DNA of 14,405 nucleotides, from positions 1 to 14,405 of the forward strand of contig JAGPVU010000086.1 in assembly GCA_018066825.1 (NCBI GenBank), in the 5' to 3' direction. Below, piece by piece: positions 7,163-14,261 of this stretch (positions are counted from its first letter, which is position 1; each line of letters begins with the position of its first letter). Below the pieces are notes generated by a model. That model was not told the DNA's origin. It did no database searches and saw only the letters and a list, made by a program, of their open reading frames with translations. Made by a program: the position numbers and the translations under genes. The stretch comes from Cycloclasticus sp. (GTDB lineage: Bacteria > Pseudomonadota > Gammaproteobacteria > Methylococcales > Cycloclasticaceae).

Positions 7163-8184
7163 AACGTTATTATTGCCAGTGCGGACAAGAGACTTTTTTT
7201 AATAATACCTATTGCAATATATGTAATGCCCCTTTAGGTTTTGATCCTGCCAAACAAGCGCTGCTTAGTTTGTACCAAACTGATCAGCAAGAAGAACCTA
7301 TCTGGCTTAGTTTCGATTTACAAGGAAACCAGTACCGTTTTTGCCAACACCGTGAACATGAGATTCAATGTAACTGGTTAATTGATGCACAGAGTGATCA
7401 AGTACAGTGCTTGTCCTGTCGATTAACACGGACCATTCCTATGTTAGATAAGCCTGAAAACATTCGTCGCTGGGCTCTTATGGAATCGTCTAAACGTAGA
7501 ATGATCTATGGTTTACTCGATATGGGTCTATCGGTTACACCCTATACAACAGACCCTGACAAGGGGTTAACATTTGACTTTCTTGAAGATCAACGTAGTA
7601 ACGCTGCCATTGAGCAAGAATATGTCTACAGTGGGCACGCCCAAGGCGTAATCACAATGAATGTAGCTGAAGCAGATAGCAGCTATAGAGAAGCCACACG
7701 CGAAGCAATGAACGAGTCATTTCGTTCATTATTAGGCCACTTCCGCCACGAGATAGGCCACTATTATTGGCAACGATTAGTTCACGAATCAACATACTAC
7801 GAGCAATTTCATCAGCTTTTTGGCGATGAACGGACGGACTATCGCTTAGCTCTAGACAGCTATTATGCAAATGGGCCTGTAGATAACTGGCAGGAACACT
7901 TTATTTCTGCCTACGCCACCATGCACCCTTTAGAAGACTGGGCAGAAACATGGGCACATTACATGTTAATGCGTGAAACGATCGAAACGGCCTTCAATTT
8001 ACAGATTTTGCCAACATTAACGCCCTACAGTAATTTTGACACCTGGATGGATGAGTGGATGCAATTGGTTGTTGTGCTGAACGCCTTGAATAGAAGTATT
8101 GGCAATGCCGATGCCTATCCGTTTATTATCTCGAACACTGTCCGTACCAAGCTTAAATTCATCCATCAGCTTGTCAATGGCTAA
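7159..8184 (+). CDS. Zinc-ribbon metallopeptidase (Peptidase_Mx/COG4307-like)
   Basis: The 341-residue protein has an N-terminal zinc-ribbon part and a C-terminal gluzincin-like part. Cysteines C6, C8, C19 and C22 form one probable zinc site. C62, C71, C84 and C87 form a second. The catalytic motif HEIGH occupies residues 197-201, preceded by a helix (SFRSLLGHFR). A later helix, PLEDWAETWAHYM (257-269), contains E259 and E263 as candidates for the third zinc ligand. This arrangement matches the putative zinc-binding metallopeptidase family PF15887. There is no signal peptide or membrane segment, so it should be cytoplasmic. The start at 7159 shares ATGA with the alpha-E stop. The position in the ATP-grasp/alpha-E operon, facing Anbu, suggests that it processes the same unknown substrate. 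This is inference. Confidence 0.88.
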   Translation: MKRYYCQCGQETFFNNTYCNICNAPLGFDPAKQALLSLYQTDQQEEPIWLSFDLQGNQYRFCQHREHEIQCNWLIDAQSDQVQCLSCRLTRTIPMLDKPENIRRWALMESSKRRMIYGLLDMGLSVTPYTTDPDKGLTFDFLEDQRSNAAIEQEYVYSGHAQGVITMNVAEADSSYREATREAMNESFRSLLGHFRHEIGHYYWQRLVHESTYYEQFHQLFGDERTDYRLALDSYYANGPVDNWQEHFISAYATMHPLEDWAETWAHYMLMRETIETAFNLQILPTLTPYSNFDTWMDEWMQLVVVLNALNRSIGNADAYPFIISNTVRTKLKFIHQLVNG

Positions 8185-8199
8185 GGGCTAAAGTACTGC

Positions 8200-8922
8200 T
8201 TAATTAGGGATGCGAGGCATCGCATCAAATGCCTCGTTAAGCTTAATACCCCATTGATTCCGAATCTCAAGAAGATACGGATTTTCGGCTTCAAATTGAT
8301 GGAGGTTACTTAAGCTGTAACTGTCATTTTTATACATAAGGACTTCAATCGGCGGCCCAACCCCTGCATTACTTTTCATCGTTGAATCCATTGAAATGAG
8401 CGCACATGTGGCGGCATCTATCAAACTGGTTTGGCGTGTTAAAAAGCGATCCAATACTGGCTTACCGTACTTACACTCTCCAATTTGTAGATAGGGCGTA
8501 TGGTCAGAGGTTGTAATATGATTGCCTTGAGGGTAAATCATAAAAGCTTGCGAGCGTTGGCCTTGAATCTGTCCAGCGAATAACAAGCTTGCTTCAGGAG
8601 AAAAGCCAGATTGCTCTTTCTCAGAGTAGCGACGAATGCGGCTACTTAATACATCACCGAGATAATCTGCAATATCCGACATGTATTTGAATGAATTGAT
8701 ATTTTCATCATGCCCCTCGCGAATATCTCGCTGAACTTGCTCAATAACACACTGTGTAGTCGCTAGGTTGCCAGCACTCATAATAACGATACTTCGATCC
8801 GGCATGGTTTCGTACCGAAACATTTTGCTATAGGTGCTAACTTGGTCGATACCCGCGTTAGTACGAGAATCGGAGGTTAAAACCAACCCGTCACTTAAAG
8901 AAATTGCAACACAATATGTCAT
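8200..8922 (-). CDS. Anbu, proteasome-like N-terminal nucleophile peptidase
   Basis: The 240-residue protein is the ancestral beta subunit (Anbu, COG3484), a bacterial homologue of proteasome beta subunits and HslV. The start was moved to ATG 8922, so that Met removal exposes Thr1 in TYCVAISLSDG, the catalytic nucleophile of the superfamily. D17 (in SDSRTNAG) and K32 (in STYSKM), counted from Thr1, are the expected catalytic partners. Other Anbu features are MSAGNLATTQ and PYLQIGECKYGKPVLDR. The longer frame from 8949 adds nine residues before this Met, would bury the Thr and has no ribosome site; the chosen ATG has only a weak GGTG. It is the first gene after the tRNA terminator and ends 15 nt from the convergent metallopeptidase gene. 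Its biological substrates are unknown. Confidence 0.93.
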   Translation of the reverse strand: MTYCVAISLSDGLVLTSDSRTNAGIDQVSTYSKMFRYETMPDRSIVIMSAGNLATTQCVIEQVQRDIREGHDENINSFKYMSDIADYLGDVLSSRIRRYSEKEQSGFSPEASLLFAGQIQGQRSQAFMIYPQGNHITTSDHTPYLQIGECKYGKPVLDRFLTRQTSLIDAATCALISMDSTMKSNAGVGPPIEVLMYKNDSYSLSNLHQFEAENPYLLEIRNQWGIKLNEAFDAMPRIPN

Positions 8923-8998
8923 ATCAACACCAAAAGCTAATGAGCGCATAAGGTAGAGGATTTCTAACTGTAGAGCAATAGCCTTTGGTCTGAATTAT

Positions 8999-9026
8999 TT
9001 AATAGCACCTGGCTTTTTAAAATCAA
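8999..9026 (-). promoter_or_regulatory. Candidate promoter for anbu
   Basis: On the minus strand, TTGATT (9026-9021) and an extended -10 TGCTATTAA (TATTAA at 9004-8999) are 16 nt apart. They lie about 75 nt upstream of the chosen start. Both boxes match the sigma70 consensus at four of six positions, and the TGn extension adds support. The stretch 8923-9134 has no gene. Confidence 0.35.
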
Positions 9027-9134
9027 AAGTAACACCCTAAAATTATTCGTTGTTTTTGAGGAGGCGTTAGGGACAAACAATAAGACAAGTGTAGCTATTG
9101 CAAGCGAGAAACTTTTAATAAATTCTCTGAGCAC

Positions 9135-9162
9135 AAAAAAACCAACTAAAAAGTTGGTTTTT
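9135..9162 (-). terminator. Intrinsic terminator after tRNA-Lys
   Basis: ACCAACT (9141-9147) and AGTTGGT (9152-9158) form a stem with an AAAA loop, extended by four A-T pairs on each side. It is followed on the minus strand by a run of T. It lies just downstream of the tRNA and insulates anbu. The flanking A and T runs could make it act in both directions. Confidence 0.85.
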
Positions 9163-9171
9163 GCGTAAGGA

Positions 9172-9247
9172 TGGTGGGTCGTGCGCGATTCGAACGCGCG
9201 ACCATCGCATTAAAAGTGCGGTGCTCTACCGGCTGAGCTAACGACCC
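9172..9247 (-). tRNA. tRNA-Lys (anticodon UUU)
   Basis: The 76-nt cloverleaf starts GGGTCGT and ends ACGACCC-A-CCA with an encoded CCA. The seven-base-pair acceptor stem is perfect. The D arm is GCTC/GAGC, the anticodon loop is CTTTTAA (anticodon TTT) and the T arm contains GTTCGAATC with a five-pair GC-rich stem. The sequence closely resembles E. coli tRNA-Lys. The closing pair of the anticodon stem, 27-43, is a C-A mismatch. It follows queC in the tol-pal-que region; a tRNA-Lys also follows the tol-pal cluster in E. coli and Pseudomonas. Confidence 0.98.
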
Positions 9248-9261
9248 TCCAAGAGCGGGGA

Positions 9262-9289
9262 ATGATACCGGATTGACGCTAAAAGGCAA
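9262..9289 (-). promoter_or_regulatory. Candidate promoter of tRNA-Lys with GC-rich discriminator
   Basis: TTGCCT (9289-9284) and TATCAT (9267-9262) are 16 nt apart on the minus strand, ending 14 nt before the tRNA. The sequence after the -10 is TCCCCGC, the kind of GC-rich discriminator seen at stable-RNA promoters under stringent control. Read-through from queC is also possible, since no strong terminator is visible between them. Confidence 0.5.
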
Positions 9290-9336
9290 GTCGAATATGC
9301 CCTTTAGGCTGGGTTTTTGATTAAAAAAATATCTCG

Positions 9337-10014
9337 TTATGATCGGTAACGCGTTGGGTCAATTAAATTGGCGTTTTCAAACCCTTGTTTTCGCAAACGA
9401 CAGGACTCACATTCACCGCAGGCTTCGCCTTTAAGATTCGCTTGATAACACGACACAGTTGCACTGTAGTCGACATTAAGCGCGTGGCCTTGTTGAATGA
9501 TTTGCCCCTTGGTTAGGTCGATAAGTGGTGCGTGTATTTTAAAGCCGCCTTTTTCAACGCCCACCTGAGTGGCTAAGTTTGACAGTTGTTCAAAGGCTTG
9601 AATAAAGGCCGGACGACAATCCGGGTAACCCGAATAATCCACCGCGTTAACGCCAATAAATATATCCATGGCGCCTAGCACTTCGGCCCAGCCTAAAGCA
9701 AGCGACAGAAAGACTGTATTGCGTGCGGGCACGTAAGTAACAGGGATGCCTTTACCTTCTTTGATGGGCACGTCGATATGATCATCAGTTAGTGCAGAAC
9801 CACCGAATTCACCCATCCCTAATTTGATTATTTTGTGGTCTTTAGCGTTATAAATTTTTGCTAAGTTGCTGGCTGCTACAAGTTCAGATCGATGCCGTTG
9901 TCCATAGTCAAAACTGAGTGCATAACAGGCATAACCTTGTTGTTTAGCGATGGCCAAAATAGTGGCTGAGTCTAAGCCACCTGATACCAATACGACTGCT
10001 TTTTTTTCTTTCAT
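9337..10014 (-). CDS. queC: 7-cyano-7-deazaguanine synthase QueC
   Basis: The 225-residue enzyme (E. coli about 231) converts 7-carboxy-7-deazaguanine, ammonia and ATP to preQ0 in queuosine biosynthesis. The ATP-pyrophosphatase P-loop SGGLDS is at residues 11-16, followed by SFDYGQRH (34-41) and VPARNTVFLSLA. GVNAVDYSGYPDCRP is a family hallmark of the purine pocket. The C-terminal zinc site is C189, C199, C202 and C205 (EACGECESC). The start is ATG at 10014, 19 nt after queE, with no clear ribosome site. It lies directly downstream of queE, whose product is its substrate. Confidence 0.96.
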   Translation of the reverse strand: MKEKKAVVLVSGGLDSATILAIAKQQGYACYALSFDYGQRHRSELVAASNLAKIYNAKDHKIIKLGMGEFGGSALTDDHIDVPIKEGKGIPVTYVPARNTVFLSLALGWAEVLGAMDIFIGVNAVDYSGYPDCRPAFIQAFEQLSNLATQVGVEKGGFKIHAPLIDLTKGQIIQQGHALNVDYSATVSCYQANLKGEACGECESCRLRKQGFENANLIDPTRYRS

Positions 10015-10033
10015 TGTAAATACTGTTAACGGG

Positions 10034-10681
10034 TTATTTGCCGGGCTGGTCGCCCCATAGGTGTTTATGTAGTTGGATTTGAAAGCGAACGGGCAATTTA
10101 TCGCGCAATACCCAATCGGCTAAATCTTTTGCCGCTAGCTGCCCTTGCACAGGGGAAAATAACACCTCACATTGATCGTTCAATTGGTGTTGTAGCATAT
10201 GCTCTTTTGACCACTCAAAATCGGCTTGGTCGCATATCACATATTTGACTTGATCGTTTTTCGATAGATGCGGGTAGTTTGCCTGTAAGTTTTTTGCCAT
10301 TTCGCCCGAACCGGGTGTTTTGACGTCCAGCACTTTCACGACCCGAGGGTCTACTTGCGACACATCCAGTGCACCGCTGGTTTCTAGCGATACATAATAC
10401 CCTTCGTCGCACAAAGTTTGCATCAATCTGTGCACCCGTTTTTGCGCTAAGGGTTCACCACCGGTGACGTTAATATAACGCGCACCTAAGTTAGCAACTT
10501 GTTCGATAATAGCGTCTATGCTGAGCGTTTCACCGCCATAAAATGCATACTCGGTGTCGCAATAACCACAACGCAGTGGGCAACCCGTCAGGCGAATAAA
10601 GGTTGTCGGTATACCAACGGTTTTACCTTCACCTTGTAAGGAATAAAAGATTTCACTAATCCGCAGACTATCTTTTGACAT
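10034..10681 (-). CDS. queE: 7-carboxy-7-deazaguanine synthase QueE
   Basis: The 215-residue radical SAM enzyme (E. coli about 223) converts 6-carboxy-tetrahydropterin to 7-carboxy-7-deazaguanine. The iron-sulfur cluster cysteines are C34, C38 and C41 in CPLRCGYCDTEY, the CX3CX2C spacing of classical radical SAM proteins. The opening ISEIFYSLQGEGKTVGIPT and the SAM-binding NVTGGEPLAQ are family landmarks. KVLDVKTPGSGE and QVKYVICDQADF carry the later strands. The start is ATG at 10681, 24 nt after the cpoB stop, so it is probably in the same transcript as tol-pal. QueC is next and uses its product. Confidence 0.96.
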   Translation of the reverse strand: MSKDSLRISEIFYSLQGEGKTVGIPTTFIRLTGCPLRCGYCDTEYAFYGGETLSIDAIIEQVANLGARYINVTGGEPLAQKRVHRLMQTLCDEGYYVSLETSGALDVSQVDPRVVKVLDVKTPGSGEMAKNLQANYPHLSKNDQVKYVICDQADFEWSKEHMLQHQLNDQCEVLFSPVQGQLAAKDLADWVLRDKLPVRFQIQLHKHLWGDQPGK

Positions 10682-10705
10682 GGGCTTAAGACGGGGGTTT
10701 TAAAA

Positions 10706-11488
10706 TTACGGTTTTTCTAAACGCATTTTTTCGAGACGTTGCTCGGCTAAACGCGCAACCGTTGTTCCTGGGTAGGATTTTACAACGTTAGTTAGGGTCT
10801 GTTGTGCTTGTTTAACTTGTTTGTTCTCGTGTTGGATAAAGCCTATTTTTAACATCGCGTCTTTGGCTTTTGAGTGACTAGGAAATTGCACTAGCACTTG
10901 ATTAAACTCGTGTTCGGCACGTTTAAAATCACGATTGACATAACTGGCTTCGCCTAACCAATACAAGGCATTCGGTAAATAACTACTCGTAGGGTAATCA
11001 CTAGCAAATTGCGTAAAGTGATTAATGGCCTGTTGATATTGACCCGATTTCAAGCTGCTAAAGGCGGCTTCATAGGCTTGTTTATCTTGTCCACCAGCTG
11101 GCGAAGCTGGCCGCTTACTTTGCACGACCTGGTTGTTTGTCGCCGACAAGGGTGATGGCGGCGCGCTGGACGATGAGATCGGCCTACCTGTTTCTAGTTC
11201 TTGTAAGCGCCTATCGGTGTCTAAATATAGATCACGCTGACGTTTCTTTAGGTTGTCGATGAGATACGTTTGCTCTTCTACTTGGCCACGTAATTGTTGC
11301 ACTTCGTTTTGCAGTTGTTCAAGGCGATTATAAAGCCCCATCATACTGGATGCTGGAGCAGCAGGTGCGGCAACAGCCGAACTTGTGACCTGACCTGTGC
11401 CGTCGACAACTGGTGGTAGGGCTGCCGAAGCAGCCCCACTCAGTAACACTATGGCAACGAACTGCCCCGTTATCTTTCTTGCGATCAA
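10706..11488 (-). CDS. cpoB: Cell division coordinator CpoB (YbgF), Tol-Pal associated
   Basis: This 260-residue periplasmic protein (E. coli about 263) ties Tol-Pal function to septal peptidoglycan synthesis by PBP1B. A signal peptide IARKITGQFVAIVLLSGAASA is followed by a trimerising coiled coil at about residues 50-98 (LYNRLEQLQNEVQQLRGQ onwards). A Ser/Pro-rich linker comes next. The C-terminal TPR domain is at about 135-258, with repeats AYEAAFSSLKSGQYQQAI, ALYWLGEASYVNRDFKRA and AMLKIGFIQHENKQVKQA. The start chosen is TTG at 11488, which overlaps the pal stop as TTGA and gives a normal signal peptide. The longer frame from 11530 would add 14 polar residues and overlap pal by 46 nt. Translation is presumably coupled to pal. 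Confidence 0.93.
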   Translation of the reverse strand: MIARKITGQFVAIVLLSGAASAALPPVVDGTGQVTSSAVAAPAAPASSMMGLYNRLEQLQNEVQQLRGQVEEQTYLIDNLKKRQRDLYLDTDRRLQELETGRPISSSSAPPSPLSATNNQVVQSKRPASPAGGQDKQAYEAAFSSLKSGQYQQAINHFTQFASDYPTSSYLPNALYWLGEASYVNRDFKRAEHEFNQVLVQFPSHSKAKDAMLKIGFIQHENKQVKQAQQTLTNVVKSYPGTTVARLAEQRLEKMRLEKP

Positions 11489-12003
11489 TGCGCTGGGTAA
11501 ATCAGTTCGACGCGACGATTTAAATGCCAAGCACTTTCATCATGACCAGCTGCCGCAGGTTTTTCTTCACCCATTGCGACGACTTCAGTCTGGTTTGATG
11601 ACGCGCCTTGAAGCGATAATAAGTTTTGCACAGTTTTAGCGCGTCGTTCACTTAAGGCAATATTATATTCACGGGTACCGCGTTCGTCTGCGTGACCTTC
11701 AACAATAATTGAAACGCCAGCATTAGCCGCTAAGTAAGCACCGTGGGCCGCCAAAACGGCTTCGTATTGCGCTTCAACGGCACTGCTATCAAACGCAAAG
11801 TAAATAACTTTGGTTGATAACGGGCTCGCTGGGTTATCCAACGGGTGACCAGTGTAATTGCTACCATCCATCATACCCGAGGTTGATGCACCGTCATGCA
11901 TGCCAGACATTGCGTCATCAGTCGCTTGCTCATCGCCGCCAAACATACTACAGCCGGCTAGCGTTGTAGAAAGTAAAAGTCCCATCAATAATTTTTTGTA
12001 CAT
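11485..12003 (-). CDS. pal: Peptidoglycan-associated lipoprotein Pal
   Basis: The 172-residue outer-membrane lipoprotein (E. coli 173) has a lipobox LAGC with the lipidated Cys at 18. Ser at +2 predicts outer-membrane targeting. After a flexible Gly/Ser/Met-rich linker to about residue 60, the OmpA-like peptidoglycan-binding domain runs from VIYFAFDSSAV to RRVELIYPAH. It includes the diaminopimelate-binding region EGHADERGTREYNIALSERR. Pal binds TolB and peptidoglycan and is recruited to the septum by TolA. The ATG at 12003 has AGGAA nine nt upstream. Its stop overlaps the cpoB start. Confidence 0.97.
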   Translation of the reverse strand: MYKKLLMGLLLSTTLAGCSMFGGDEQATDDAMSGMHDGASTSGMMDGSNYTGHPLDNPASPLSTKVIYFAFDSSAVEAQYEAVLAAHGAYLAANAGVSIIVEGHADERGTREYNIALSERRAKTVQNLLSLQGASSNQTEVVAMGEEKPAAAGHDESAWHLNRRVELIYPAH

Positions 12004-12020
12004 ATTAATTTTTCCTGTTG

Positions 12021-13319
12021 TTATTTAAAAGGTGACCAAGCCGGTTCTCGAACCTCTCCACCTTGGAGGCGAAGTTTTTGACGTACTTTTCCATCAGATG
12101 ATACCGCAGCTAGAATAGATTTAAAACTATCATTTGTTGAATAAAGGATCATACTGCCATTAGGTGCATAGCTTGGTGACTCGTCTAGCTGTCCGTCACT
12201 CAAAATATTGGTGAAACCGGTTTTTAATTCTAAGGTCGCTACTCGGTATTGACCATTTACTCGATGCACCATAACAATATTTTTTCCGTCCGGTGAATGG
12301 CTTGCACGTGCATTATAGTCACCTTCAAAGGTCACCCTCGTAGCCTGCCCACCACTGGCAGCAATACGATAAATTTGCGGTTTGCCACCACGATCGGAAG
12401 TGAAAATAATAGTCCTGCCATCAGGCGCCCAATTCGGCTCGGTATCAATCGCGTAACTGAATGTTAAACGTCGAAACGACCGACTGATAACGTTATAAAC
12501 ATAAATATCTGCACTGCCGTCTTTAGACAGCGTTAACGCCATTTGACTACCATCAGGCGACCAAGCCGGTGCGCCATTAATGCCTTTAAACGATTGTAAT
12601 TTTTCACGCGCGCCGGTTCTTAATGTTTGCGTGTAAATCGATGATCGCCCGGCTTCAAAAGAAACATAAGAAATCTTGTCTCCTCTAGGTGACCACGCCG
12701 GCGACATGAGCGGTTCTGACGAGGTGACGATGGTTTTAGCCCCGTAGCCATCGGCGTCGGCTACTTGAATTTTATATTCATGCTTACCATTTGGACTTTT
12801 TGTTGATGTGACGTAGGCCATTCTTGTGCTGAAAGCGCCTTTTTGACCGGTAAGCTTTTCATAAATCAAGTCACTAATTCGATGGGCTGCACTGCGCAAT
12901 CCGGCTTTATTTGCCGGTAAGCTAAAGCCCATTAATTGCTCACCTTTGTAAACGTCAAATAGCTGAAACTGCACCTCTAACATGCCGTTGGCCTGTTCCG
13001 TTATCTCGCCGATAACTAAATTATCCTGCCCCAGGGCTTGCCAGTTTCGAAAATTGACCTGCTCAGATGTGAACGGCTTATCGAGCATGTCGAAACGGGA
13101 TAAGGACTTAAATCGTCCACTACGTACCAGATCATCACTGATGATTTGCGCCACGTCAACGGCAACACCTGTAACCACTTGCGTGCTCGAAAAAGGCACA
13201 ATCGCTATCGGTTGGGCCGATGATATACCTTGGGTGATTTCTATTTTAAGCGCCTCACTCCACGCTGCCGAGGCATGCACTAGGGCATACATCAACACTA
13301 CCTTAATCGTTGTTTTCAT
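12021..13319 (-). CDS. tolB: Tol-Pal system periplasmic protein TolB
   Basis: The 432-residue protein (E. coli 430) carries an N-terminal signal peptide of about 20 residues. The mature N-terminus corresponds to the TolB box (LKIEITQGISSAQPIAIVPF), the segment that switches between TolA and Pal binding. An alpha/beta domain reaches about residue 165. A six-bladed beta-propeller follows, with recognisable blade motifs such as SPAWSPRGDKISYVSF, APAWSPDGSQMALTLS, EPNWAPDGRTIIFTSDRGG, RASHSPDGKNIVMVH and SPSYAPNGSMILYSTN. The ATG at 13319 has a GGAGG ribosome site overlapping the end of tolA, ten nt upstream. It lies in the operon tolR-tolA-tolB-pal. Confidence 0.97.
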   Translation of the reverse strand: MKTTIKVVLMYALVHASAAWSEALKIEITQGISSAQPIAIVPFSSTQVVTGVAVDVAQIISDDLVRSGRFKSLSRFDMLDKPFTSEQVNFRNWQALGQDNLVIGEITEQANGMLEVQFQLFDVYKGEQLMGFSLPANKAGLRSAAHRISDLIYEKLTGQKGAFSTRMAYVTSTKSPNGKHEYKIQVADADGYGAKTIVTSSEPLMSPAWSPRGDKISYVSFEAGRSSIYTQTLRTGAREKLQSFKGINGAPAWSPDGSQMALTLSKDGSADIYVYNVISRSFRRLTFSYAIDTEPNWAPDGRTIIFTSDRGGKPQIYRIAASGGQATRVTFEGDYNARASHSPDGKNIVMVHRVNGQYRVATLELKTGFTNILSDGQLDESPSYAPNGSMILYSTNDSFKSILAAVSSDGKVRQKLRLQGGEVREPAWSPFK

Positions 13320-13325
13320 TACTTG

Positions 13326-14252
13326 TTAGCCTCCAGGCCTAAAATAAAAATCGAGCGTTCTAAAATAATTAAACATCGCAGGGTCATTCGGCAAAGGTAA
13401 GGGCGACGCCTTCCTTGTCGCCAATTCCACCGAACGATCAAAATACGTATTGCCGCTTGATTTGATAACTTGAACATCTATCACATCACCACCCGGTATT
13501 AAACGAACCCGTACCGTACAGGAAAGTCCGGTAATATCGCCCGGCGGCTGCAACCAATTTCGTTCGACTTTTTGCCTGATGAGGCCACTGTAGCTAGCCA
13601 CTGCTTCTTGTGCACGCATTTCTTGTTCTTCTTGTTCAGCCAACTGGTTCAGTGCACGTTCTCTTGCTGCCTGTTCCTTTGCCGCTAATGCTTTAGCCGC
13701 CTTCTCTTTAGCAGCCTTTTCCTTGGCTAGTTTTTCTTTAGCTGCTTTTTCTTTTATCGCCTGTGCTTTGGCTCGATTTTCTTCAGCCGCCTTCTCTTTG
13801 ATCGCTTTTTCCTTGGCTGCTTTTTCTTTGGCTATTAGTAGTTGCTTGGTAGCGTCAGCTTTTTTCTTTTCATCGATGGCTTGCTGTTTTTTTAGCTTAG
13901 CGGCCGATGCCGCTTGCTCAGCCTTATGTTGTTCAAGTTTTTGCTGCTCTAATGCCTGCTCTTTCTTTAGTTCCGCTAGCTTATTTTCTTCCGCTAAACG
14001 TTTGTTTTTTAAATCGTCTAAGCGTTTCTTTTCTTGCTGCTTTTTTTCAAGCGCTTGATTTTTTAACTTTTCAGCTTCTGCTTTAATTTTTGAATCATCA
14101 ATTACCGTCGCTTTAACAATGGGTACTGGTGGCACTATTGAACTCCCTGGCTCATTAAAACTGGTACTAAATATAAAAAAACCAATTAAAATTAGGTGTA
14201 AAACAAGCGACAACAGACTGGCTAACGGGTGTTTTTTTACTAGATCAATCAT
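13326..14252 (-). CDS. tolA: Cell envelope integrity protein TolA
   Basis: The 308-residue inner-membrane protein (E. coli 421, so a short version) has three parts. A single membrane segment at about residues 10-29 contains the S15-x3-H19 motif (SLVLH) that couples TolA to the TolQR proton channel. A long charged helix spans about 50-215, rich in Ala, Lys and Glu. A C-terminal globular domain (about 220-308, SYSGLIRQKVERNWLQPPG onwards) binds TolB/Pal on the other side of the periplasm. Most of the length difference from E. coli is in the helical part. The start is ATG at 14252, nine nt after the tolR stop. Confidence 0.95.
   Translation of the reverse strand: MIDLVKKHPLASLLSLVLHLILIGFFIFSTSFNEPGSSIVPPVPIVKATVIDDSKIKAEAEKLKNQALEKKQQEKKRLDDLKNKRLAEENKLAELKKEQALEQQKLEQHKAEQAASAAKLKKQQAIDEKKKADATKQLLIAKEKAAKEKAIKEKAAEENRAKAQAIKEKAAKEKLAKEKAAKEKAAKALAAKEQAARERALNQLAEQEEQEMRAQEAVASYSGLIRQKVERNWLQPPGDITGLSCTVRVRLIPGGDVIDVQVIKSSGNTYFDRSVELATRKASPLPLPNDPAMFNYFRTLDFYFRPGG
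13653..13832 (-). repeat. Degenerate in-frame repeats coding the TolA helix
   Basis: Residues 141-200 of TolA are built from repeats of the type EKAAKEKA/AKEKAIKEK, giving degenerate 15-18-nt DNA repeats rich in GCNAARGAR on the minus strand. They encode a continuous helix. Such tracts are prone to length change by slippage, in steps that keep the frame. Confidence 0.8.
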
Positions 14253-14261
14253 CGAAAAAAC

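Noticed and set aside
9035..9072. Inverted repeat CCCTAA ... TTAGGG upstream of anbu
   Set aside because: The six-base arms are 26 nt apart and do not sit at the promoter boxes, so chance is a sufficient explanation.
9296..9320. Possible terminator between queC and the tRNA
   Set aside because: The only stems are three base pairs long and the T run on the minus strand precedes them, so read-through cannot be excluded.
12982..13329. Plus-strand open frame opposite the tolB 5' end
   Set aside because: It lies entirely inside the confidently identified tolB, and its product has no recognisable motif.
13653..13832. Regular repeats considered as a CRISPR array
   Set aside because: The repeats are degenerate, have no spacers, and are in-frame coding sequence for the TolA helix.
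13723..14058. Plus-strand open frame opposite tolA, rich in Phe, Ser and Ala
   Set aside because: It is the reverse complement of the Lys/Ala/Glu repeats. Such composition artefacts keep antisense frames open, and there is no start context or homology.
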